Source: Comamonas aquatica NBRC 14918
GTDB taxonomy: Bacteria; Pseudomonadota; Gammaproteobacteria; Burkholderiales; Burkholderiaceae_C
DNA: 41,325 bases
Direction of reading: 5' to 3'
Assembly (NCBI RefSeq): GCF_000739875.1
Contig: NZ_BBJR01000059.1
Span: forward strand, 1 to 41,325
Below the pieces are notes generated by a model that did no database searches, was not told where the DNA came from, and worked only from the letters and a program-made list of their open reading frames with translations. Each line of letters begins with the position of its first letter. The stretch's first letter is position 1. Positions 1 through 7,686 of the stretch are shown here, in pieces. The translations under genes were made by a program, and so were the position numbers.

Positions 1-444
1 AACAACGACGACCGTGGCCCCCGTCCCGAGCGCAGCTTCGGCGACCGTCCTCCGCGCCGTGAAGAGGGTGGCTTTGGCCGCTCGGACCGCCCCCGCTTCA
101 ACGACCGCAACGAGCGTGGCCCCCGACCCGAACGCAGCTTCGGCGATCGTCCGCGTCGTGAGGACGGCGGCGCCGCTCGTTCGGAGCGCCCCAGCTTCAA
201 CCAGGACCGTGGTCCCCGTCCCGAGCGCAGCTTTGGTGACCGCAAGCCCGGCTTTGGCAAGGGTCCGCGCAAGGACGGCGGCGACCGTGGTGGCCGCGAG
301 CCGCAGGGCGATCGCTCCTTCCAGCCCCGCGAGGGCGAAGAGCGCCGTTCGCTGGGTGGCATCCGCACCTACCGTGCGCCTGCATCCCTGAAGGGCAAGG
401 CCGCCCCGGTCAAGGTGATCCGCCGTGAAGAGGACGACCAGTAA
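1..444 (+). CDS. C-terminal part of an Arg/Gly/Asp/Pro-rich protein (5' end outside window)
   Basis: The frame is open from base 1 to the TAA at 442-444, so 147 residues of C-terminus are visible and the start lies outside. The visible part is low complexity, with three near-identical units reading RGPRPERSFGDR, then a KDGGDRGGRE stretch, and it ends in a short conserved-looking block with SLGGIRTYRAP and a final KVIRREEDDQ. Such basic RGG-like tails are usual on bacterial DEAD-box RNA helicases and on some pseudouridine synthases of Burkholderiales, where they bind RNA. No catalytic domain is visible here, so the family cannot be fixed. A hairpin with a T run follows at 517-546. Confidence 0.6.
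   Translation, partial: NNDDRGPRPERSFGDRPPRREEGGFGRSDRPRFNDRNERGPRPERSFGDRPRREDGGAARSERPSFNQDRGPRPERSFGDRKPGFGKGPRKDGGDRGGREPQGDRSFQPREGEERRSLGGIRTYRAPASLKGKAAPVKVIRREEDDQ
13..243 (+). repeat. Three diverged direct repeats in the RGG-like tail
   Basis: The same roughly 36-38 bp stretch occurs at 13-50, 115-152 and 208-243, spaced 102 and 93 bp apart. Each copy encodes RGPRPERSFGDR with only a few base changes. The copies stay in frame, which fits tandem expansion of a coding repeat within a disordered RNA-binding tail. Confidence 0.75.
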
Positions 445-454
445 GACCTACTGA

Positions 455-547
455 AAACATAGCGCCTGGCGCTGGTTTTTCAAGCCGTTCAAGGCCGAAA
501 GGCTTTGAAATCAAGAAAGGGAGCGCACAAGCAGCTCCCTTTTTTAT
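455..547. terminator. Palindromic repeat copy with terminator hairpin between convergent genes
   Basis: AAGGGAGC at 517-524 pairs with GCTCCCTT at 534-541 and is followed by a T run to 546, giving a good intrinsic terminator for the plus-strand gene ending at 444. The minus-strand reading has a weaker T-rich tail and could serve the oxidase gene ending at 544. The outer part (AGCGCC near 461, TTTTCAAGCC near 477, GGCTTTGAAA near 501) resembles the larger palindrome at 35351-35445, so this looks like a decayed member of the same family. Confidence 0.7.
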
Positions 548-1692
548 TGCTTGGACGCTGCCGGCTGCCAGAGCACCTGGGGCGTGATGGTTTCCACGCT
601 GGCGCAGCCCAGCTGGGCCATGGCCAGTTCCAGCTCGGCCCGCAGCAGGTGCAGCAGGTGGGCCACGCCCAGCATGCCGGCCGTGGCCAGGGCGTGCAGC
701 TGGGGGCGGCCGATCAGCACGGCCTGTGCACCCAGGGCCAGGGCCTTGACCACGTCCGTGCCATGGCGCACGCCGCTGTCCAGCAGCAGCGGCACGGTGG
801 GCCCGACGGCCTGGGCGATGGCGGGCAGCACCTCCAGCGGGCTGACCACGCCGTCCAGTACGCGGCCGCCATGGTTGGAGACGATGAGCGCATCGGCCCC
901 CAGAGCGACGGCCTGCTGCGCCTGCGCCGCGGACAGGATGCCCTTGACCACCAGGGGTAGGTGGGTCTGGTCGCGCAGCCAGCGCAGGTCGTCCCAGGTG
1001 GGCGCCTGCTGGGCCAGCGGCGTGCCGAACAGGATGGGGCCTTGCAGTGCGCTGGTGTGCTGCGTGGCCGGCATGCCGCGCAGGTTGGCGGCCTCCACCC
1101 CGGGCGGCAGGGGGAAGCCCGAGCGCTTGATGCTGGCGTCCACCGTCCAGACCAGGGCGGTGTAGCCGGCGGCTTCGGCGCGGCGCACCAGCTGCAGGCT
1201 GTGCTGGCGGTCGGGTTGCAGGTAGAGCTGGAACCAGCGCGGTGCGCCCTGGCCCAGCTCCTGCGTGGTCTGGTCGGCGGTGGCGGCAATGGCTTCCAGC
1301 GTGTGGCTGGACAGGGTGCTGACCACCATGCCTGTCTGCAGCGCCATGGCGGCCTGGATGGTGGCCAGCTCGCCCGCCGGGTGCACCAGCTGCTGGTAGG
1401 CCACGGGCGCCAGCAGCAGCGGGCAGTGCAGCGGCTGGCCCAGCAGCGTGCAGCGGGTGTGGGCCTGCTGCAGCTGCGCCAGCGGCTGGGGCAGCAGGCG
1501 CAGCTGGGCGAAGGTGGCGCGGTTGTGGGCCAGGGTCAGGCCCTGGTCCGTGCCCCCCTGGATGTGCTGCCAGGCCTGGGCCTCCACATGGTGGATGGCA
1601 TGCCGCTCGTAATCGGCGGCATGGGCGATGTCCGGCGGGATCTGTGCGTGGGCGGGGCGCACGGCGGCGCCCAGGGCGTTGAGGGCGGCCAT
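544..1692 (-). CDS. FMN-dependent alpha-hydroxy-acid oxidase/dehydrogenase (LldD/lactate oxidase family)
   Basis: The product (382 residues from ATG at 1692) is an FMN TIM-barrel enzyme of the lactate/glycolate oxidase family, which oxidises 2-hydroxy acids to 2-oxo acids. Visible landmarks are QLYLQPD, VDASIKRSGFP, the flavin lysine in VVKGI, the catalytic His-Arg pair in SNHGGRVLDG, and the phosphate-binding DSGVRHGTDVVKAL and IGRP segments. The N-terminal YIxGG block, whose Tyr binds substrate carboxylate in lactate oxidase, here reads HIQGG, so that Tyr appears replaced by His. An in-frame GTG at 1713 would overlap the previous gene. I prefer ATG 1692, 5 nt past that gene's stop, with GAGG upstream. 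It is the last gene of the iron operon. Its substrate is not determinable from sequence. Confidence 0.88.
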   Translation of the reverse strand: MAALNALGAAVRPAHAQIPPDIAHAADYERHAIHHVEAQAWQHIQGGTDQGLTLAHNRATFAQLRLLPQPLAQLQQAHTRCTLLGQPLHCPLLLAPVAYQQLVHPAGELATIQAAMALQTGMVVSTLSSHTLEAIAATADQTTQELGQGAPRWFQLYLQPDRQHSLQLVRRAEAAGYTALVWTVDASIKRSGFPLPPGVEAANLRGMPATQHTSALQGPILFGTPLAQQAPTWDDLRWLRDQTHLPLVVKGILSAAQAQQAVALGADALIVSNHGGRVLDGVVSPLEVLPAIAQAVGPTVPLLLDSGVRHGTDVVKALALGAQAVLIGRPQLHALATAGMLGVAHLLHLLRAELELAMAQLGCASVETITPQVLWQPAASKQ

Positions 1693-1697
1693 GGGTG

Positions 1698-2378
1698 TCA
1701 GGCCTCGGACCACATGCGCAACAGGTTGTGGTAGGTGCCGGACAGCGCGGACAGCTTGGCGTGGTCCGGGTGGTCCAGGCTGAGCTGCTGGATGGACTGG
1801 TCCAGGTCGAACAGCAGGCGTCGTTGTTCGTCGGACTTGACCAGGCTTTGCGTCCAGAAGAACGAGGCATAGCGCGTGCCGCGGGTGACGGGGTTGACGC
1901 GGTGCAGGCTGGTGCCGGGGTAGACGATGGCATCGCCCGCCGCCAGCTTGACGCTCTGGTGGCCGTAGGTGTCCTCTACGATCAGCTCGCCGCCCTCGTA
2001 CTCCTCGGGGTCGCTGAAGAACACGGTGGTGGACACGTCGGTGCGTACCTTGATGGCGGTGCCGGGGATGACGAACAGGGCGTTGTCGATGTGGTTGCCG
2101 TAGGTGTCACCACCCTCATAGCGGTTGAAGCGCGGGGGCAGCACGCGCAGCGGCAGCGCGGCCGACAGGAACAGGGGGTTGCGGCCCAGGCGGTCCAGGA
2201 TGAGGTGGCCCAGCTGGGCGGCGATGGGGCTGTCGATGGGCAGTTGCAGATTGCTCTTGACCTTGACGGCCAGGCTGCCCGCCGTGGTGCGGCCATCCTG
2301 CCAGGTGGCCTGTTCCAGGGCCTGGCGGCAGTCGCGGACTTCGTCCGGGGTCAGCAGGGAAGGGATGCGCAGCATCAT
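1698..2378 (-). CDS. piuC: Fe(II)/2-oxoglutarate-dependent PKHD-type hydroxylase, PiuC/YbiX family
   Basis: A 226-residue protein with the double-stranded beta-helix prolyl-4-hydroxylase-like fold. The iron ligands are visible as His96-x-Asp98 (GNHID) and His159 (SLHRV), and Arg169 (TRGTR) is placed to bind 2-oxoglutarate. Length and motifs match the YbiX/PiuC family (about 225 residues), which is almost always found beside a TonB-dependent catecholate siderophore receptor, as here. It follows the receptor gene with about 150 bp between and precedes the hydroxy-acid oxidase by 5 nt, so the three are probably one iron-regulated unit. Its in vivo substrate is unknown in the family; a role in handling ferric-siderophore is commonly assumed. 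A second Met at residue 2 is an equally good start. Confidence 0.92.
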   Translation of the reverse strand: MMLRIPSLLTPDEVRDCRQALEQATWQDGRTTAGSLAVKVKSNLQLPIDSPIAAQLGHLILDRLGRNPLFLSAALPLRVLPPRFNRYEGGDTYGNHIDNALFVIPGTAIKVRTDVSTTVFFSDPEEYEGGELIVEDTYGHQSVKLAAGDAIVYPGTSLHRVNPVTRGTRYASFFWTQSLVKSDEQRRLLFDLDQSIQQLSLDHPDHAKLSALSGTYHNLLRMWSEA

Positions 2379-2531
2379 GGGGTCAGCAGCCTTTCAGAAA
2401 ATCCGCCCTCAGCGCGGTGGCGGAGGGGGACAGTATCTATGGCAAAGCCCCGCAGCAGCAGACGCTGGCGGGGCTGGAAAGCCGGCCGCCTGCGCCGGAT
2501 GCAACCCGGGCGCAGGCGGTGTCGTGCCGGC

Positions 2532-4814
2532 TTAGTACGTGAACTTCAGGGTGGCGACCGCCGAGCGGCCAGCACCGATGTTGGCGTAGTGCGGCGAACG
2601 CACGCCGGTGTAGTACACCTTGTCGGTCAGGTTGTACACATTCAGCTGCAGCGCCAGGTTGGGGTTGAACTGGTAGCTGGCCATGGCGTCGTAGCGGCTG
2701 TAGCCGGCCACGCCCTTGGTCACGATGCCGCCATCGACGCTGGAGCGCACATAGCCCTGGGCGACATCGCTTTGGGCGTACAGACCCAGACCCAGTGTCA
2801 GCTTGGCCATGGGCTTGTAGCTGGCCCACAGGCTGAAGCTGTGCTTGGGCGTGTTGGGGAAGGGCAGGCCGTTGCCGACGTTGTTCAGGCCCAGATCCTT
2901 TTGCTCGCTGTCCATGTAGGTGTAGCCACCGAAGACGCTGAGCTGGGGCAGGATGCGGCCGCTGAAGCCCAGTTCCAGACCGTTGACCACCTTGTTGCCG
3001 CCCATGTAGGTGACGCCGTTTTCGGTGATGCGCACGTTGGTGACTTCATTGCGGAACAAAGCGGCATTCAGGCTCAGCTGCTGCTGCAGCACCTCCCACT
3101 TGGTGCCCAGCTCAATGGAGCGGGTCTTCTCGGGCTTCAGATCGGCCAGGGCATCGGTGGTGGTGCTCAGGTCTTCATTGCCGTTGCCCAGGGTGGAGCC
3201 GCCGGGACGTGATGAGGTGCCGATGCTGGCGTAGATGCTGCCGTTGGCCGCAGGCTTGTAGACCAGGCCCAACTGGTAGTTGAACAGGGTGTCCGAGCGC
3301 TTGAGGTCGTACGCTGGGTAAAGCAATGTGGCGCCACGCCGGCTTTCAGGGCCGGAGGTGCTCAGGCGGTAGTGGTCCACGCGCAGGCCGGCATTCAGCA
3401 ACCACTGGTCGTTGAATTTCAGGGTGTCGAAGCCGTACAGGGCCGTGGTGTCGATCTGGTTGAGCGTGGGCTGCGCGGGCAGCGTCCAGGCAAAGTTCCA
3501 GGCCGCGTTGGCACCGCCGGGGTTGCTCAAGGTGGTGCACCAGGGATCGCTGACCGCTGTACAGGAGCTGCTGGAGCTTTGGATGGCGGCAGAGCGTACT
3601 TCCGCCTTTTCCTTGGACAACTCCAGACCGAAGGCATAGCTGTGCCCGACCGAGCCAGTCTGTTCCTTTCCGGTGAACTCGGTCACGTTTTGCAGCGTCG
3701 TGGTCTCCGAAACGCGGGCATTGCCACGGCGCCAGACGTAGCCGTTGATGACATTGCCCTTGCTGTCGTCAGGTTGGGTCCAGACGTAGTCCTGCTTGGA
3801 TTTGCTATAGCGCAGGCTGTTGCGCAGCTTGTTGGAGTCCGTGAACTTGTGCTCGACCGAGGCGGTGAACAGGTCGCTCTTTTCCTTTTCGTAGTCACGG
3901 TTGGTCAGGCCGTACCAGTTTTCACGGCTGTTGCCGTAGGTGGGGCGCACGGTGCTACCGCCGGGCAGGTTGCCGGCCCAGCTGCTGGCTTTACCAGTAA
4001 CTAGGCTGCTCGTGTATTGGTAGGGGACACCGCCGTCGGGCACATTGTCGGTCTGCAGGTGCTGCCACGACAGGGTCACTTCCGTGGGCGTGCCCATGCC
4101 GAAGGTCACGGTCGGTGCAATGCCCCAGCGCTGGTTCTCGGGGCCGTTGCGGCCGGGCACGTCGGCGTCGTGCGCCATGGCGTTCAGGCGGAAGCCGATG
4201 GTCTCGCCCAGCTTGCGGTTCAGGTCCAGTGTGGCGCGCTTGTAATTGTCGGTGCCCAGGCCCACGTCGCCGCTGATGAAGTTGTCGGCCTTGGCCTTCT
4301 TGGTCGTCAGGTTGATGGAGCCGCCCGCGCCGCCACGGCCGGAATAGGCCGAGTCGGCGCCCTTGATGACTTCCACCGATTCCAGGTTGAACACCTCGCG
4401 GGTGCCGGCGGCGATGTCGCGCAGGCCGTCGACGAAGGTGCTGGACTGTGCGTCGGCGCCGCGGATGAAGGGCTGGTCACCCGTGGGGCTGCCGCCTTCG
4501 CCATTGCCGAAGGTGATGCCGGGGGTGGCCTTCAGCGCTTCCTGCAGGCTGGTGGCGCCACTTTGCTTGATCAATTCTTCATTGATCACCTGGACCGTCT
4601 TGGGGGTGTCGAGCAGCGGGACCGTGAACTTGGCCGAAGGGGCGGTGTCGACCTTCAGGGACGGTGTGGCGCTTTCCTGCACCGTGACGGTGGACAGGGT
4701 GGCGTCTTGGGCCAAAGCGGACGCACCAACGACACACAAACCCGTGGCCAAGGCCAGCTGGGTGAGTTCGCAGTGCAGTCCGGCCTTGTTGTATGGTTTT
4801 GTGGCGTTGGACAT
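2532..4814 (-). CDS. TonB-dependent siderophore receptor (catecholate type, Fiu-like)
   Basis: An outer-membrane gated porin of 760 residues for ferric siderophore uptake. An N-terminal segment ending in ALAQD (about residue 37) is a signal peptide. The TonB-box-like STVTVQE follows, then the plug domain with LDTPKTVQVINEELIKQSGATSLQEAL, FIRGADAQSSTFVDGLRD and VEVIKGADSAYSGRGGAGGSINL, then a 22-strand-type beta barrel. The barrel ends with VYNLTDKVYYTGV and the terminal aromatic residue of ATLKFTY, the usual Bam signal. It is first in an operon with piuC and the oxidase. A Fur-like AT-rich site lies about 60 bp upstream and an intrinsic terminator sits between that site and the start codon. 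No strong ribosome binding site is visible before ATG 4814. The specific siderophore cannot be named. Confidence 0.93.
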   Translation of the reverse strand: MSNATKPYNKAGLHCELTQLALATGLCVVGASALAQDATLSTVTVQESATPSLKVDTAPSAKFTVPLLDTPKTVQVINEELIKQSGATSLQEALKATPGITFGNGEGGSPTGDQPFIRGADAQSSTFVDGLRDIAAGTREVFNLESVEVIKGADSAYSGRGGAGGSINLTTKKAKADNFISGDVGLGTDNYKRATLDLNRKLGETIGFRLNAMAHDADVPGRNGPENQRWGIAPTVTFGMGTPTEVTLSWQHLQTDNVPDGGVPYQYTSSLVTGKASSWAGNLPGGSTVRPTYGNSRENWYGLTNRDYEKEKSDLFTASVEHKFTDSNKLRNSLRYSKSKQDYVWTQPDDSKGNVINGYVWRRGNARVSETTTLQNVTEFTGKEQTGSVGHSYAFGLELSKEKAEVRSAAIQSSSSSCTAVSDPWCTTLSNPGGANAAWNFAWTLPAQPTLNQIDTTALYGFDTLKFNDQWLLNAGLRVDHYRLSTSGPESRRGATLLYPAYDLKRSDTLFNYQLGLVYKPAANGSIYASIGTSSRPGGSTLGNGNEDLSTTTDALADLKPEKTRSIELGTKWEVLQQQLSLNAALFRNEVTNVRITENGVTYMGGNKVVNGLELGFSGRILPQLSVFGGYTYMDSEQKDLGLNNVGNGLPFPNTPKHSFSLWASYKPMAKLTLGLGLYAQSDVAQGYVRSSVDGGIVTKGVAGYSRYDAMASYQFNPNLALQLNVYNLTDKVYYTGVRSPHYANIGAGRSAVATLKFTY

Positions 4815-4829
4815 GGGAATTTCGCGATG

Positions 4830-4851
4830 AAAAAAGCCCCTGGGCAGGGGG
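4830..4851 (-). terminator. Intrinsic terminator inside the receptor leader (possible attenuator)
   Basis: Read on the minus strand, CCCCTG and CAGGGG form a tight GC stem (5 bp with a 4-nt loop is the realistic fold), followed directly by C and six T residues. It lies between the Fur-like site at 4869-4887 and the receptor start at 4814. The upstream neighbour htpG is divergent, so no other minus-strand transcript would need to stop here. It is therefore either an attenuator of the receptor mRNA or a fortuitous structure. Confidence 0.6.
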
Positions 4852-4868
4852 TGGCGCGAATTCTAAGC

Positions 4869-4887
4869 GTGATTGATAACAATTCTT
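4869..4887 (-). promoter_or_regulatory. Candidate Fur box upstream of the siderophore receptor
   Basis: The AT-rich stretch GATTGATAACAATTC at 4871-4885 stands out in a GC-rich region. It has symmetric ATTG/CAAT arms around a GATAA core, as in Fur boxes, and sits in the htpG-receptor divergent region. The fit to the 19-bp consensus is partial, so this is an inference supported mainly by location. Confidence 0.5.
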
Positions 4888-4952
4888 TTTTACTTTCTTG
4901 TTGATCTTGGTCAGCGTTGCCTGGGGGCAACAGCTGCGGGCGCTATGGGGGA

Positions 4953-4980
4953 CTTGAATTGCCACCAAGTGCCTGCATAT
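4953..4980 (+). promoter_or_regulatory. Candidate heat-shock (sigma-32) promoter of htpG
   Basis: CTTGAA at 4953-4958 matches the sigma-32 -35 element exactly. After a 14-bp spacer, CTGCATAT at 4973-4980 matches five of the seven defined positions of CCCCATnT. The element lies 68 bp upstream of the htpG start, and HtpG is a classical heat-shock regulon member. Confidence 0.55.
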
Positions 4981-5048
4981 GGGGTGCGAGCCGGGTTTCC
5001 GGCGTGGTGTGACGGATCGAAACCGAAGACGCAACTCGATAGAAAAAC

Positions 5049-6995
5049 ATGAGCAAGCAAACCCATTCCTTCCAGGCCGAAGTCGCGCAACTGCTGCACT
5101 TGGTGACGCATTCGCTGTACTCCAACCCCGAGATTTTTATGCGCGAGCTGGTGTCCAACGCTTCGGACGCCTGCGACAAGCTGCGTTTCCAGGCGCTGAA
5201 CGACGCCAGCCTGTATGGCGACCAGCCGAACCTGGAAGTGCGCATCGCCTTTGACGAGCAGGCCAAGACCATCACCATCACCGACACCGGCATTGGCATG
5301 AGCCAGGCCGAGGCCATCGAGCACCTGGGCACGATTGCCAAGAGCGGTACCAAGGCCTTCGTCGAGCAGCTGTCGGGCGACCAGAAGCAGGATTCGCAGC
5401 TGATCGGCCAGTTCGGCGTGGGCTTTTACTCGGGCTTCATCGTGGCCGACAAGATCAGCGTGGAATCGCGCCGTGCCGGTCTGCCCGCCAGCGAGGCCGT
5501 GCGCTGGACCAGCGGCGGCACGGGCGACTTCGAGGTGGAAACCATCACGCGCGAGGCGCGCGGCACGAGCGTGATCCTGCACCTGCGCGACGATGCCCGC
5601 GAATTCCTGAATGGCTGGAAGCTCAAGCAGCTGATCACCAAGTACTCCGACCACATCAGCCTGCCCATCCTGATGGAAAAGGAAGAGTGGAAGGACGGCG
5701 AGAACGATCAGCCCGGCGCCATGGTCAAGACCGGCGAGTGGGAAACCGTGAACAAGGCCAGTGCCCTGTGGACCCGTGCCAAGAAGGACGTGACCGAAGA
5801 GCAGTACCAAGAGTTCTACAAGGCCATCAGCAACGACTACGCCGATCCGCTGACCTGGAGCCACAACCGCGTCGAGGGCAACACCGAGTACACGCAGCTG
5901 CTGTACATCCCCGGCAAGGCCCCGTTTGACCTGTACCACCGTGAGAAGAAGGCGGGTGTGAAGCTGTACGTCAAGCGCGTCTTCATCATGGACGACGCCG
6001 AAGCGCTGCTGCCCGGCTACCTGCGCTTTGTGAAGGGGGTGATCGACTCGGCCGACCTGCCGCTGAATGTCAGCCGCGAGCTGCTGCAGGAAAGCCGCGA
6101 CGTGAAGCTGATCCGCGACGGCTCGGTCAAGCGCGTGCTGGGCATGCTGGAAGACTTGGCCAAGCACGATAAGCATGAAGCGTCAACCGATGCCGATGGC
6201 GTTACCGATGTGGTCAGCGAAGAGGACAAGGCCAAGGAAGGCAAGTACAGCCAGTTCTACGCCGAATTTGGCGCGGTGCTGAAAGAAGGTCTGGGTGAGG
6301 ACTTCGCCAACAAGGAGCGCATTGCCAAGCTGCTGCGCTTTCCCTCGACCACCTCGGACGGGGTGACGGTCTCGCTGGCCGACTACAAGGCGCGCATGAA
6401 GGACGGCCAGGAAGCCATCTACTACATCACCGCCGAAACGCTGGCCGCTGCGAAGAACAGCCCGCAGCTGGAAGTCTTCAAGAAAAAGGGCATTGAAGTC
6501 CTGCTGATGACCGACCGCGTGGACGAGTGGGCGCTGAACTACCTGACGCACTTTGATGGCACCCCGCTGCAGTCCGTGGCCAAGGGCGCCGTGGATCTGG
6601 GCAAGCTGCAGGACGAGGCCGAGAAAAAGGCCGCCGAGGAAGCCGCCGAAGCCTTCAAGCCGGTACTGGCCAAGCTCAAAGAAGCGCTGAAAGACAAGGC
6701 CGAGGACGTGCGTGTGACCACGCGCCTGGTGGACTCGCCGGCCTGCCTGGTGGTGACCGATGACGGCATGAGCCAGCAGCTGGCGCGCATGCTCAAGCAG
6801 GCCGGCCAGGCGGTGCCCGCCAGCAAGCCCGTGCTGGAAGTGAACCCTGAGCACGCCCTGGTCAAGAAGCTGGACGGCAGCGTGCACTTCCACGATCTGG
6901 CGCACATCCTGTTCGACCAGGCCCTGCTGGCCGAAGGCGGTATCCCCGAAGATCCGGCCGCCTACGTCAAGCGTGTGAACGCCCTGCTGGTGTAA
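5049..6995 (+). CDS. htpG: Molecular chaperone HtpG (bacterial Hsp90)
   Basis: A cytoplasmic ATP-dependent Hsp90 homodimer of 648 residues that remodels late-stage folding clients. The N-terminal GHKL ATPase domain shows [13 protein letters not shown], the ATP-lid [12 protein letters not shown] and [14 protein letters not shown]. The middle domain has the catalytic-loop Arg in [13 protein letters not shown] and the WSHNR block. The C-terminal domain ends near VNALLV as usual for the family. Full length with no break. The ribosome binding site before ATG 5049 is weak, but the [19 protein letters not shown] start matches the family. It is transcribed alone, from a probable heat-shock promoter to the hairpin at 7025-7057, and divergently from the iron operon. 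Confidence 0.98.
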   Translation: MSKQTHSFQAEVAQLLHLVTHSLYSNPEIFMRELVSNASDACDKLRFQALNDASLYGDQPNLEVRIAFDEQAKTITITDTGIGMSQAEAIEHLGTIAKSGTKAFVEQLSGDQKQDSQLIGQFGVGFYSGFIVADKISVESRRAGLPASEAVRWTSGGTGDFEVETITREARGTSVILHLRDDAREFLNGWKLKQLITKYSDHISLPILMEKEEWKDGENDQPGAMVKTGEWETVNKASALWTRAKKDVTEEQYQEFYKAISNDYADPLTWSHNRVEGNTEYTQLLYIPGKAPFDLYHREKKAGVKLYVKRVFIMDDAEALLPGYLRFVKGVIDSADLPLNVSRELLQESRDVKLIRDGSVKRVLGMLEDLAKHDKHEASTDADGVTDVVSEEDKAKEGKYSQFYAEFGAVLKEGLGEDFANKERIAKLLRFPSTTSDGVTVSLADYKARMKDGQEAIYYITAETLAAAKNSPQLEVFKKKGIEVLLMTDRVDEWALNYLTHFDGTPLQSVAKGAVDLGKLQDEAEKKAAEEAAEAFKPVLAKLKEALKDKAEDVRVTTRLVDSPACLVVTDDGMSQQLARMLKQAGQAVPASKPVLEVNPEHALVKKLDGSVHFHDLAHILFDQALLAEGGIPEDPAAYVKRVNALLV

Positions 6996-7024
6996 GCCGC
7001 CAGCCGCGCGTTCCCACCACGTCC

Positions 7025-7057
7025 GCTCCAGCAGCCCCGACTGTTGGAGCTTTTTTT
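7025..7057 (+). terminator. Intrinsic terminator of htpG
   Basis: GCTCCAGCA (7025-7033) pairs with TGTTGGAGC (7042-7050) around an 8-nt loop, followed by seven T residues. It lies 30 nt after the htpG stop. Confidence 0.9.
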
Positions 7058-7171
7058 ATGCTTGAAAAGCGGCTTGACCCTTATCCATCAAGCGCAGGGT
7101 GCTATGTAATTTGCCAATCACCGTGGTGTGGTGTGACGGGGTGGGTGGCTGGCGCCGGCAACGCCGCCAAT

Positions 7172-7199
7172 CCTGGAACACCGGCCCTGGAACACCGGC
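7172..7199 (+). repeat. Perfect 14-bp tandem duplication
   Basis: CCTGGAACACCGGC occurs twice back to back (7172-7185 and 7186-7199) in the gap between htpG and the lipoprotein gene, 38 bp before its start codon. It sits where the promoter or leader of that gene would be. Confidence 0.85.
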
Positions 7200-7236
7200 G
7201 TTTGGCAGGGTTTCGTGGGCCGCGCACAATCGGGGC

Positions 7237-7671
7237 ATGCATACACACACCGTTTCTTTGCGCCGGCTGGGCCTGATGGGCGTGTTGGCCCTGACCGCCT
7301 GTTCCCCTTACGTGGGGGTGGGCGTGCCTGTGGGGCCGTTCAACGTGGGGGTCGGTGTGGGCTCGGGCGGTGTGTCGGCCGGGGTCGGAACGGGCGTCGG
7401 GCCCGTGGGGGTGGGCGTCGGTGTGGGCTCCAGCGGCCAGGTGACCGGGCATGCGGGCGTGGGCACGTCGGTGCCGGTCGGCGGCGGTGCGCACGTGGGC
7501 GCCGGGGTGGGGACGTCCACCGTGTTGCACGCCCCCGGGGCTGAGAGTGCCCCGCCCGCATCGCCCCCCGCGCCGGCACCTGCCGCGCCCGAGGCCACGA
7601 CGCCGCCACTGCAGTGGCGGGATGCCCACGGCAACGTGGTGCCCGAATGCCGCGTGCGTGGGCGCTGCTAG
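7237..7671 (+). CDS. Small Gly/Val-repeat lipoprotein of unknown function
   Basis: A 144-residue predicted lipoprotein. The signal peptide carries basic residues then LGLMGVLALTAC, whose lipobox LTAC predicts cleavage and lipidation at the Cys near residue 22. The mature part is low complexity: alternating Gly-Val runs such as GVGVGSGG, GVGTGVGPVG and GVGVGVGSSG, then an Ala/Pro linker, then a short C-terminus with QWRDAHGNVVPECRVRGRC containing two Cys. The Gly-Val blocks could form a regular extended surface, but no named family is recognised. I chose ATG 7237 because it begins the signal peptide; a longer open frame upstream lacks such a feature. It ends 15 bp from the convergent gene with no terminator between. 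Confidence 0.75.
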   Translation: MHTHTVSLRRLGLMGVLALTACSPYVGVGVPVGPFNVGVGVGSGGVSAGVGTGVGPVGVGVGVGSSGQVTGHAGVGTSVPVGGGAHVGAGVGTSTVLHAPGAESAPPASPPAPAPAAPEATTPPLQWRDAHGNVVPECRVRGRC

Positions 7672-7686
7672 GCGCTCGCCCGCCGG

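Noticed and set aside
13..243. Regularly spaced repeats at the left edge as a CRISPR array
   Set aside because: There are only three diverged copies, in frame, encoding the same peptide inside a coding tail; the spacers are also repeats of coding sequence.
4911..6176. 421-codon minus-strand open frame opposite htpG
   Set aside because: It is an antisense shadow of a highly conserved gene and has no family signature.
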